Below are positions 11,601 through 22,700 of a DNA stretch of 64,000 nt, in pieces. Origin of the DNA: Lepidurus packardi (taxonomy: Eukaryota > Arthropoda > Branchiopoda > Notostraca > Triopsidae). Both the position numbers and the translations under genes were made by a program. Each line of letters starts with the position of its first letter. Within the stretch, counting starts at the first letter, position 1. The notes under the pieces were generated by a model. That model saw only the letters and a list, made by a program, of their open reading frames with translations, was not told the DNA's origin and did not search any database. The stretch covers positions 11,346,001 through 11,410,000 of the forward strand of contig JAKZAN010000005.1 of assembly GCA_023053545.1 (NCBI GenBank), written 5' to 3'.

Positions 11601-13380
11601 CCATAATCTAGGTACAATGCTGTTGCTTTCGACCTTTGGATGCTTTCGATTACCACACGATTCCTGAAAACCCCCAAAACATCCAATGTGCAAATGAAAT
11701 TGACTAAATAAATCACAATAAATCATCAAATAAAATTTAAAAAATAAGTATAATTTCAAACTACGTATAAACTATAAGATCCTAAAGTTGTTTTATGTTT
11801 ACCAGGTCCCTTCAAAGGGCGCCAAGCACAAATACCCCACTTTAGGCTCTTTTATACTGTTCTTGGGACATTGGGCCAACACCGCGTAAATTTCCTTCAA
11901 AATCGTCTTATTCTGTTCCAACTGAACCCATAATTCTTGTGGATTTACAGCGTACGTCACCGTAGCCTTAAAAGGAAAGAAATTATTCATTACAAATTCC
12001 GTCAAAATAATACAAATTCAATTAAAAAGTAACAAAATTAATGAAAAAAAGTCTGAAAATGTCCAATTTACCACAATTTTTCCCGACTTCAGCAGTTTGG
12101 AAGGCTCAATTGGCTTCATCACCACGGAATTTGCTTCCTGATCCCTTTTCTCCCCTGGAACCTCATTTTCACGCCTGAAAATCAATAAAGTATAAATAAT
12201 CAATAAAATAAAAAAAATATAAAAAAGAAAATGTTCAAAATTCTGTTCAAAATTCAAATAATTAGTTTACTTTTGACTAGGTCGGTTCAAGTTGTTAAAT
12301 CCACCCCAATTAGAGTTTCCTCCAAGGTCCTTGCGTTTTTCCTCAACTCCATTGGGATTTCGCTGTTCTTTGGGTCGAACTCCTCCCATTGGAGCTCGAT
12401 TTCGATTATAATCGTGTTCGTGTCCCCTTTCATCCTCTTTGACGCTCTGGGACGCTTTTTCTCGCTGATTCCCAGGCCTCTGATCCTTTTGCCAGGTCCT
12501 GGCACTGGCTGGCTTGAGTGATTCAGCTTCTTGTCTAGCTTGTGGCCGATTTAAGCTCCGATTCTCGTTTGATAGTGGTGATGGCTTCTGTGGACATGTG
12601 TTAACGCACGAACTGGCGGATCCTGTGGGTGGAATCGTGGGATGAGGAGGAGGAAATACTTGATTCGGTGATGGGACGTTTTCCAGGGGAGCTGGGGCAA
12701 TGCAATCAGGCCTATGGGTCGGCCAATGAATCCTTTGGCAAGTAGCACCACAATATGGAAGCCCACAACGACACCAATAGATTGCCGGAGATTTGCAAAT
12801 GAAGCAGCTCAAGCTCAAAGAGGACTCCTGTTTTGTTTTCTGGTTAGGCAATCTGACTACCAGGTTCAAAGGTGGCTGTTCGTTGAACATTCGGATGGCT
12901 CGCAACGCGTCCCTATAGAACAGAAGAGAAATTTGTTTAGGAATCATGGAATCTTTCGTTTAAAACGAGTTTTTTGAACTAAAGCTTCACACTTTGCCAC
13001 TGCGAAACGGACAAATGCGTAAGCCAGGCCAACGCTTCCTCCTTTCTTGAAAACGCCAACTACCTCTCCTGCACGTTCGAAAAGGTGCCTGATACCTTCC
13101 TGGAAAGTTCAGAGTCTTAATTTTCGACCATTTCTGTTCAAAAAGGAATTAAATAGAAAAGCAAGTTTTGTACTTCTGTAAGATGGAGTGGAATACTCCC
13201 GACGAATAAGGAAAAATGCCCATGACCTTCTTTATTCATCTCCAGCAGTCTATAAAACTGGTCTAATTCATCTGAATCAAAAGATTCCTCAAAATCAGAA
13301 TCATCTGTTGGGTTCTGCTGCAAGTCAACATGCTCCATGTGACGAGAGCGGCCATTAGATGTCCCTCGACCTCCAAACAT
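8601..13380 (-). CDS. vret: RRM-MYND-triple Tudor protein, Vreteno-like piRNA factor
   Basis: Sixteen exons: 13174-13380, 12993-13099, 12271-12912, 12072-12174, 11803-11966, 11393-11663, 11198-11323, 10907-11124, 10612-10746, 10197-10554, 10026-10142, 9570-9861, 9463-9519, 9094-9339, 8821-8988, 8601-8761. They sum to 3372 nt, or 1123 aa, with every phase matching. An RRM spans about residues 56-135 (RNP2 LFVGSI, RNP1 GLAYAFVRF). A MYND zinc finger follows at 141-175 (C141, C144, C152/C154, C159, C163, H171, C175). Tudor cores lie at about 354-470 (YLDYGNSEEV), 680-785 (YVDYGNEG) and 940-1085 (FVDFGNMQEV). RRM-MYND-Tudor is the order of insect Vreteno, a germline scaffold that binds dimethylarginine in Piwi proteins. 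TDRD1 has MYND and Tudors without the RRM, so the family is certain and the orthology probable. Confidence 0.88.
10757..10905 (+). repeat. Intronic ~31-bp tandem repeat
   Basis: About four copies of an ~31-bp unit (AATCGTTAGAATCTCCCCC followed by AAAACTCAATAA) lie in the Vreteno-like intron between 10747 and 10906. Copies begin near 10761, 10792 and 10823, and the last is degraded. Confidence 0.75.
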
Positions 13381-16300
13381 TTTCACTAAACTTAAAGGTA
13401 AAGAAAACAGGAAACATAAAATGTATTTATGTAAAATGTATTAATGTAAAATGTAGTTATCATTTGACTTTAGGAGTTTAGGTTTCAAGTAGAGTTTATT
13501 GAGACGTTAAGGTATCAGTTTGGAAGGAAATAAAGGTAACTTACTAGGCAATTAAGATGAGTTGATTTTTGAGCAGAAAAAGTTCGACACGTTTTTGATC
13601 CGAAACAAACTTTCGGTCACAACAACCCTGTTCACGTGCTTCGTATGGGCAAAACGGGATCCGGGCTTTCACTGTTGCGTTGCCTGCACACGCGCGAAAG
13701 ATGACCGTTGCCAGATTTTATATTATCTACTAATTAATTAAAACATCAAAGGAAATTACGGTTTGAATAATGAAATAAAATATCAAATTATGGTTTTTCT
13801 GATAACCTGGTTAGGTTAGACTGGTACATTAATATTTTGATAATAACAATAATAAGTACAACGGACAACGGTACAACAAGGGCCAACTTCAAATCTTGGC
13901 GGGATAGTGTAAGCAAAATAGTTAATTTCGTTGTTAATTTTAAGAGTTTTATTACTATATCATATTAAATCTAATCACTTATCCGAATGTTTCATTTTAT
14001 TTCTGGGATAAACCATAATATAAAAACCGCACCGAGCTAAAATTGAAGAGAGAAAACGTAAGAGAACAGTTATTTTCTTTAGCTTTAAATGGAAACTAAG
14101 GTAGTTTAAAATCCCTTCTAATTTTATTCTGAACAACATAAATATTCTACTGTAACTAGATTCTTTACTGCGCCCTAAAATAACGTAATTCTAAGACTTA
14201 TTATGTTACTGCAGGACAAACGACTCTCTTTTGCCCCCATACGCCTCGGTCCATTTGGAACATTTGGAACATTTGAAACATTTGGAACATTTGGACACCA
14301 TTTGGAACAGCATTTGGAACCATTTGGAACACCATTTGGAACATTCGGACCTCCCGCCATCTAGCGGCAGTGGACTGAACCGCGTCGTCATTACCATTGG
14401 TGCCTCTCCCCTCTCCTCGACTCCGGACGCCTTCAACCCGCTCAACCGACCTTGCCGAGCTGGCGCTCCCATGCGTGCTTCTTACGCACTTGCCCGTTTA
14501 TTTATAAGCTCGATAGACTAACTCCCTTTTCTTTCCTTTATTTTTTAAGAATAATTCTGGTCGATCCTTTGCATCTCTATTTTGATTTTCGCATACTGTG
14601 GTATACCAATCCTGCTTTACCAAAGAACACGCGTAAGTTAACGAAAGCCAAATTAAATAAAAAGAATTCCATGTTGAGGGGTTCATTTATCCAGTCAACG
14701 CTATAAGTTAGAGATTGCTCATAATAAAGCAATTTCATAATTTCATTTAAGCACAGGGATGCTGGTACTATCTTCCTCCCGTTTTTTTATTATTTGTATC
14801 CCCGGACACTAATTGATTATGGATTATTGATCAAGGTGGCCGGCTTCATTAAACGACACACGTCAGTTAAAAATAAGCTCAATATCGAGTAAAAAAAAAA
14901 TACTAATTTTAAATTCAGGAAATGCAATACTAGTCTGCTTCCCATTTCGGAATTCTGGACGCTGGTACCGATTGATCAAGTGATCAAGAATTTGATTTTA
15001 TCAATGTGAGTTTTTTCATTTCTATTTTTTAATGGTAAGAGCACAACTCATAATTTTTCTAAATAGGGTGCCATTTTTCTGGACTTTAAAGACGTGTTTC
15101 CTGCATGGTTTAATGAAGCCAAGTCTCCTTTGTCAACAACATTCGTAAGCGTAAAAATAAGTGAAAAATATAGTTGATCCATTTGAGTGCAGGTGTTTTT
15201 GATACCATTTTCATCAGAGTAGATGTCCCTTTTGTGATCACGTTTGTCAACTGAATATTACTTCGATTAAGCGGAGATTCTAATAACCGAAAATCGGAAA
15301 TGTGTACATGTGTACAGTACATGTGCGTAGGTTGTTTTATGATGTAAATAAGAAAAATAAAAATAACGATATTAAGAACGAAATTACATTTTCTTGTCTA
15401 TACCAAATGACCATATTCTTTATTTTGCAACGATTTTTCAACAATTTTGATAGAGATGATTGAGGAATTCTTAAATTAACAGCCGCTTTCCTTCGTTGCA
15501 AATCTTTTAAATTCAACCTGTCGTTTCAATGCGAGCCATACCTGTTCTGTTACATTTCTATCAACGCTTATTTTCTTGTTCTTTTTCTGTTATTTCCGCA
15601 ATTTTTATATAACCACACGTCTAAAGCATAACCAACACTGCTGAAGCCTACTCCTACGCTTAGGGAGGGTTCTCAACTCGGTTTGAATCAGTCCTTTAAA
15701 ACTTAATTCCATAAACCCGCTGATTCCAACAACCAGGGATCGCAATAAGTGGCATCTACTACGGGACCTTGACTATAGTATTGGATATATTTTAAGAGTC
15801 GCAATATTTTTGGTTCTCTTGCAGTTGATTGGGAGCTTTGAACGGTAGCTTCTCCTTTCCTTTCACTTTCCTTTTTTATTTTCTCCGTGTTTTCTCGTCA
15901 TTGGATTGTGTAAACTTCCACGCCGGGTTTTTTACAGGTAGGAAACTTTCTATGTTCGCTTCATTAACAGAACTCGTCAGCTATTCTGCACGAGCTGACC
16001 GTAGTTGTGGGGTGGGGGAAGGGGAAGCCAGCTCTAAACGGCGTCAGTTCAATGCACAGGTTTCGAGTCGGGTAGACTTTTTAAATGGCCCACTATTACG
16101 GTGAGGCCGGGCAACGTCGGGTGGCACTCATGCAGGCAGCGTACGAGACAGGGATGACTCCCCGACGGGTGCTGTCTTCTTCTTAAAAGATGGCTGGAGT
16201 CGCGCGGCGGCTAATTCGTATGGCCGCGATATATTTCTTTATTTGTTTGCATAGTCTTCCCCCTCTTCCCCCTTTTTTCCTTCTCTTACCCCCGGTGACC

Positions 16301-16846
16301 GCGAACATCATGCCCCAGCTTTTGCGCTGTACTATAGTCTGAACGACTGGCCTATTTCAAATTTGTGAGGGACAGCAACAAAACATTGCTAATTCTGCCA
16401 ACAGATGGCATAGAAAGCTGTAACAAATTCACCCCCTGAACAAATGAAAACGAATGTAAAACTGCTTAGCTGAAATTATCGGTAAAACTGTAGATAATTG
16501 TAGCTTTGTCACTTGTTTACAAATGCAGCAATGGTAATAATAAGAGAGGATGCAGAAGAGAGAAAATCACAGAATTCTTCTCGTTCTAGCTTCGAAAGCT
16601 CGATTTGCATTGAGAAATTTAAACAAGCTTAATTGGCTGCAGTTAGTAAGAAAGCTTCTTAATAGGAAAATTCGCTTAGTATGCGAATACATCTTCAAGA
16701 TGAATTCTTTTCGCAGAGCTGAAATACGAGGTGTGGATTGGTTTATGTGTCACGGTCAAGCCCTCGCAAATTCCTTTATCTCGAGAGGTCCAATTTAGGT
16801 GACTCAGCCGCCAAGCACGGGCGCGTGGAAGTTATGTTCAAGCAGT
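13381..16846. other. Intergenic region, no clear gene
   Basis: The 5' flank of the Vreteno-like gene is followed by AT-rich spacer. A short-period repeat sits at 14251-14348. A more GC-rich stretch at about 15900-16330 shows no domain in any frame. No RNA gene was recognised. Confidence 0.45.
14251..14348 (+). repeat. CATTTGGAAC short-period minisatellite
   Basis: About ten units of CATTTGGAAC, some with ACC or AG inserted, mostly with 9-12 base spacing. In one plus frame it reads as a His-Leu-Glu-His repeat, which I take as a by-product of the tandem array. Confidence 0.85.
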
Positions 16847-16854
16847 TATAAATA
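16847..16854 (+). promoter_or_regulatory. TATA box upstream of the secreted TRAF/MATH gene
   Basis: A perfect TATAAATA lies in a GC-richer context, with a likely start about 30 bp on (near 16880) and a CA-rich leader running to the ATG at 17194. Confidence 0.55.
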
Positions 16855-17193
16855 GCCGAGCCAGAGAAGGCTTCCACAGAGTCCTCTTTCTGTATTCCTA
16901 ATGCCGTGGGTACCCCCACATTTCTGCCAAGCTTCAGGACTTACACATACGCACACGCATCCTTGTGTAGGCGAGTCCCCTTCCAAGTTATTAGTGCAAG
17001 TTTCACACCCTAACCAACCCAAACAACATCCCCTTTTTTGCTTATCATCCAAACCTAACCTCAAAGCAAACAAAGAAAAAAACATGGTTGTTATCTTTGG
17101 AAGGACTAGTGGAATTCTCCAGTAAATGAGCCGTTAGTGACTAAGAAAAGTGTGTGCGTGAGATTGTTTATAACGAAGAAGTTTTTCCTCATT

Positions 17194-19762
17194 ATGAGGC
17201 TATATTGGGGGATTGTTGTGGTTGTGCTAGTTCTGGTGACCCTAACCAGCTATGGGCAAGCCACCCCGGCCAGAAGAGGAGGAGCTAATAATGCTTTGCA
17301 AGAACTACAAGCGCAATTAGATGCAGTGGCCCAGTCTCAAAATGCAGAAATACAAAGCTATGCTGCCTGTCGGATCAGCAGTCAAGAACTCTTGGCCACC
17401 GCCCAAGCGGCCGCCACCAATGTCCTCGAGAAAGGCGGTAGCACCCCCTGCAATTCCAGTAATGTCACCTTAAACCCTTTTACAATTCTTTACACTCTTA
17501 TACTATGACTTTTCTCTGAACCTAACTTTTACTTTCACAGAACTATAGCAGTTTGAATCACTAGACAGATATAGAATCGCTAGATAGTAATAGCTATAGT
17601 TACAGAACCGCTAAACAATAACAGTAATACTAACAAAATCACTAGGTCATAATAGTAACACATACAAAATCATTAGATCCTAATAGTAGTTGTAATAAGA
17701 TCGCTAGATGCTAATGCCAATGATAATAGAATCGCTAAATAGTAATAATAATAGTAAACGAATCGCTAGATAGTAATAATAACAGTAGCAGAATCGTTAT
17801 ATAGAATAAGATTCGTTTGAATTAAGAATTCGGCGATTCTAATGATGATTGAGTGTCGAAATAAATTTGTAAAAAATGTCCTTATTTCGTTCAGGAGAGG
17901 TTACGGATACTTTACATAACCTGGCCACTCAATTAGCCGACCAGTTTAACGTCATTAAGACGATGATCCTCAACGTGGAAGACAAGTTAGCTCAACAAGA
18001 AGCGCAATACAAACGTGCCAACCGTAAACTCCACGGGGCAGTTGCAGAATTGACTGAAGCGGTACAAATGTGCCCTAAATCAGCATCTGCAGTCTCCGTC
18101 TTTGCCCCAGGGGTCAGCAATCCCGGTACTGGCCCGAGTGGCGAGGTAGAAGGCCCAGTAGCTGCCCGAGAAAGTAAATTCAGTAAATTTACAAAAATAT
18201 AAGAATTTCCTAGACTCCTTTGAAATGCTTTTAAGGTGGGAGTACCAGCAGGAACACTAGCTTAGCCGTCAATCCGCCTAAGGTGGCTCCTAAACGCCCG
18301 CTGGCATCATCAGAGGGCGTGGCTAGTACTGGAGCTGATCCTGATGACGACGAAGAACCTTCTTCTAACCCCAGACAACTGGAAATGGACAAATTTAATA
18401 GTTCTATTCATTTAGAGACTGGCAAACGAGTATTTACCTATTACTGGCAGGTAAAAATCTTTTTAAATGACTAAATCTTCTTAAAAAAATCTAGAAAACT
18501 CCGAAAACATAGTCATGAATCTTCCGTTCATTAGGGAATTTACAGATTTTAAGATAGAATCAAAAAATTCTCAAGTTCCATTGCTATTTTTCTGTTGTCT
18601 TTAGATCCTTGATATGGATTACAAGATAAATAGTTGGGGCACTCGCCGCTCGTTGCGCTCGCCGTCGTTCTATGTTTTCACCTATGGGTACATGATGTAT
18701 TTACGAATCTACCCGCGTCAGAACGGCCAGAATGTTTACGTTCACGTGGGACTCACCAAAGTAAGCTTTTGAAATGGAAGCTCAAAGTTCAGTTTTTCTA
18801 GCTAAACTAACATCTGTGTTTATCCTCATTTCTTTCTCGGATGTCGTGTGTGTCTGTTATTTTGGGAATGAATATTTCAAACATGGGCTATCCAAAGGGC
18901 GAATATGACGAAGCATTGGAATGGCCTTTTACGCTCAAACATCGGATCACCGTAGTGGACCAATCGGCTAGTCCTCAAGACATTATTTCGCGGATATGGG
19001 ATCCTCAGGTAAAATAAGAATAAAAATACTTTTCAGAATTCTTTGATACCTTTCTTTCTGACTATTATTTTCATTACTATTATTTTTTAGCATTAAACTA
19101 CTTAATTAAATTTCAGTTTCCTCTGTTGACCTTCACTTGACCTTCAAATGTCACCACCTTCAATTAAGGCTTGAATTGTCCTGAAAACTTACCATATTCC
19201 ATAATTAACGTCAATTTTGGATAGCTACCTTCAATGTTTATCTTTGAACTTCCATTTTTGACCCTCACTTGACCTTCAATTGTCAACTTCCATCACCTTC
19301 AAGCTTTAATTGCGCCGCAGATCTTGAATTCAAATCTTGAAATCATGGAAACCAACATCTTTAGCCAGTATGGTCTGAGATCTCGATGTAAAATACGATC
19401 TCAAAGTTGTAAATTGAATTACTGTACATTCAGTAACAATACGTCGTTTGCAGTTTGATTGGCCTTGGGTCGGTTTTCTATGTTGGGGTTTCTTTTTGCT
19501 TATTCTGAAGGTTCTGGAGAGTGTTTCTAGATTGACAAGGTTGAAATTTTGATTCTGTAATGTTCTGGGAATTGGAGTGATGGGATTTTAATGGAATTAT
19601 TTGTTGTCTTAGATTCTCTGTTCGGAATGGAACTGGAAACGTCCTACATCAGGCGACAATTACGAATGCGTGGGTTTGGGATTTCCGCACGATGATCTGA
19701 AAAGCCGCCATTATATCCGGGATGACAGCATCATAATCAAACTCACCATTTACCTCGACTAA
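17194..19762 (+). CDS. Secreted coiled-coil TRAF/MATH-domain protein
   Basis: Six exons: 17194-17437, 17895-18173, 18236-18450, 18605-18760, 18898-19008, 19613-19762, giving 384 aa with all phases matching. The N-terminus is a classic signal peptide or signal anchor (MRLYWG followed by ten hydrophobic residues), with cleavage likely near residues 21-24. Residues about 30-140 are Gln/Ala-rich and predicted helical, followed by a Pro/Ser/Asp-rich linker. Residues about 240-384 form a MATH/TRAF-C domain: MYLRIYPRQNG, GEYDEALEWPF, ITVVDQ, then YIRDDSIIIKLTIYLD, the usual final TRAF strand. No RING, zinc fingers or kinase were seen. TRAF adaptors are cytosolic; an extracellular MATH is known in meprins, so export here is inferred from the signal peptide. 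It could be a type II membrane protein instead. The exon 5 acceptor (AAAG at 18897) has a poor pyrimidine tract but restores the family motif. Confidence 0.85.
17540..17815 (+). repeat. Intronic GAATCGCTAGATAGTAATA minisatellite
   Basis: Intron 1 of the TRAF/MATH gene contains about seven degenerate units built on (A)GAATCGCTAGATAGTAAT plus AATAGTA runs, with a period of roughly 35-45 bp. Confidence 0.75.
19115..19320 (+). repeat. Intronic direct repeat rich in TTGACCTTCA
   Basis: Two diverged copies (around 19120-19170 and 19250-19310) of a sequence containing TGACC.TCACTTGACCTTCAA lie in the last intron of the TRAF/MATH gene. Confidence 0.5.
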
Positions 19763-19776
19763 ATCAAAGCGAACCA

Positions 19777-19782
19777 AATAAA
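19777..19782 (+). terminator. Candidate polyadenylation signal AATAAA
   Basis: AATAAA lies 15 bp after the stop codon of the TRAF/MATH gene. A further AAATAAAAAT lies near 19915. Either could be used. Confidence 0.45.
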
Positions 19783-22700
19783 GGAAACTTACAAAAAATC
19801 GTTTGAACTGCTGTATAACTTCCGGTGACTTCTGATTACTTGTCCTTAACCTTAAAATTGCTGACTAAACCATTTCCGATTATTTCGTCTGATTGTGTTG
19901 AAGAATATTGAGGAAAATAAAAATATTACGAAATTTTTCCACTTATTTTTTAACATGTCAATATTTTTTTTTTGCTGCCATTTATGAGCCATTGGTTCTG
20001 TTGCCAAAGAGGTCAAGTGCAGAGTTCGACCCATCTATTCAGAGCATCACAAATTGCAGAGGACCTCCCATACTATATGCATCTCCCATATCTAGGAAGG
20101 TCACAAATTGCGCAGTTCTACCGGATCCAATTACCATTTTCGCGCTAATGTCATTAGCTTAATGAAGGCAATAATCCAAGGTCCTTAATTAAATTCCTAC
20201 ATACGAAAACTAACCTCAGAATAATAACTACCCATAATTTCCTACCTTAATTGCATCGTATTTTACGCAACAAATTAAGGATCAAAATGCCTTAATTTAT
20301 CGTTTGTAGCTTTAATTTGCATTCTTAAAATAAAAACGTAAATAAATTCTACTTACCTTACTAGCAAAACATTAATTTGTGTTGATGAAGATTTTGTGAG
20401 AAATAAATACAAATGATTAGCTAGATAATTATCACCAATAGCTAGAAAATAAAGTCAACAAATTAAATGGTTAGGATGAAAAGTAACGGGAACCCGGTCC
20501 CATGCATTGTTTACTACAGTTTCGATGACTTAAACCCGCCTTAAATATTTACCTAATATAAGTTACTATTTTTACATCAAATATTCAGTTCAAACATCGC
20601 TCTAACAGTATTTGCATGTAAACTGCGTGTTAAATGGGAAGTATCACTTCTAACGGACATTTTTAGTTGGTATTTTCGCCCATAGATGGCCGAGTCGGTT
20701 GTTTACTATCTAGACTATTACCCTCAATGTAAAAAACCCTACGAGTGTTTAAATTGATCTGATTTATGATCTTCACCTTGATCTTAAAAGATCTGTCCCA
20801 TTAGTGTCTTGATTAGTTGCATGAGTTGTGGACCGAAATGTAATATTCTTTGTTGGCATGGTTTCTGAAGTGGGAAGAGGAAGAAGAGTCTGGGGAAAAT
20901 GTGAGACGTTCGTCCTCTGAAGCTCCGTAACTGAAACTTGAAGTTGAAGAGATTGAGAGAGTTATTGAATATGATGTGAATTACAAGGCCTTTGTGCAGT
21001 TAAACAAGGGGGGGGAGAGAAGGCAAATATGAGATAACAAGGATAAATCCATGTAGTCCAAGGCCAAGTTAGCTATCAGAAACCGCGTCCCAGAAGACGA
21101 GAAGCTCTTTTGGGGGCTGAGAGCGGTAGAGTTGAAGAGTGAGTTTTCACTTTTTTTTCCTTCTTCTTCTTCTTCTTTGAAAACCCGTTTCGATTTTCCG
21201 CTCGTCTTCTTTTTTGGTCCAAAGGACTTTGATTGAATGCTGAAAGTCTTTCTTTACGACACACGCCGCCGCAACCACGCCTTTTAGCCATCTGATGAGC
21301 CTGGCATATGTTCCATTACAAATTAGAAGCAGAAACTGTCCCCCCTCCTCTGCCAGCTTCCTTTTCTTCCTTGCCTTTTTGAAAAAGAAAGAATGATTAG
21401 ACAGGAAGAAGCACAGCTCTTTCAAAGTGACACTTTAAACACAAACAAAGTTCCATGTGGTCCGCAAGGTAGAATACAATGTTTAGAAATTCAACCCATA
21501 CATCATACTCGAAAACTTTTTCCAAATTTACTAGAACTTTCAGAATAGGATAAAATCATGGCAATGCTTTTCAATCCATGCTTCAAAGATTCAGCAATTT
21601 GCCGTCTTTTGCAAGTAGTTTGACAGTTATTTTAAATTGTGAAGCATTGGATATTTCTAATAATCAACTCAATGAAGATTAAAAGTTAAGGCATTATCTT
21701 TTGCCAATAAAGTATTGCAATTCATACAAAATTAAAAAAAAAATTAATTAATAAAAAAATGGAACATTAAATTATTAAATTATTTTCTTATTTGAACCGT
21801 GCCGCAACGTAACAGTATAATGTTTTAACTGGTGCAATTATCTTTAAAAACAGTATGCATCACTTCAATTGAGATGAAATTTACGCAAAAAGTATGCAAA
21901 TTTTAAAATCGAAATCTCATTCTAGAATCTGAAGTTAAACTCAAGTTGCCTAGTTAAATCTAGCGTTAAACAGAAACTCGAAGATACATTTCAATTATTG
22001 TGTTTTTGTTTTGAACGTCAAGTTTTGACTTCAGACAGATTGTTAACACACCTTCAACATCAATTCAGTAGTTCACCTTCAACACCGGGTAGTAGCACCT
22101 AGCAATCCATTCCTCAAGTAGCAATACAGCATTCATTATACATTCCCAACCGTTCGATCAATCATTTCCACAATCTTCCGTATATTCCTATGAATAATTC
22201 AGTAAATCTTCCTCAACTGTCTGCAATCTTCAACTGCAATTGCAGAACTTTCCCTTTCGCAAGAAGCCAATCCAACTACCACAACTACCACCTAACTAAA
22301 CTTGCCTAACTACCACCTACTAACTCACCTAATCTATCCAATCCCATACTTCCAAAACTATCCCAAACCTTAAACTTGAGTTCCATTCAACCATGGAAAT
22401 TCATGGAAAATTTCTGCAAAATTCAAAGCATTCCAAGACAACCCTCCAAAGTACCCAAATCTCGTCCGAAAGAAATTTCTTCCGGAAACAAAATTCCTGA
22501 ATCTCTTCCCCCAAATCCCCCCAAATTTCTTCCAGGAAAACGCCCCAGTTGACAGAAATAGACAGTACTCCTGTGAAATGACACATCCGCCTTTTGCTTC
22601 TTCTTCTTCTTTACCTTACAAAAAAATGTAAAAAAATAACCGTGCAAAAAAATAAAAGAAGATCAAATTTTTAGGTGTCAAGGCGTCAAGGAAGGAGTGT

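Noticed and set aside
12267-12977. Plus-strand and alternate frames inside the Tudor gene
   Set aside because: They are shadows of the large MYND-containing exon on the minus strand.
14231-14521. His-Leu-Glu-His repeat peptide
   Set aside because: It is a translation of a short-period tandem DNA repeat.
21076-21425. Lys/Arg-rich minus-strand frames
   Set aside because: They derive from TTC/TTCTTT simple-sequence runs.
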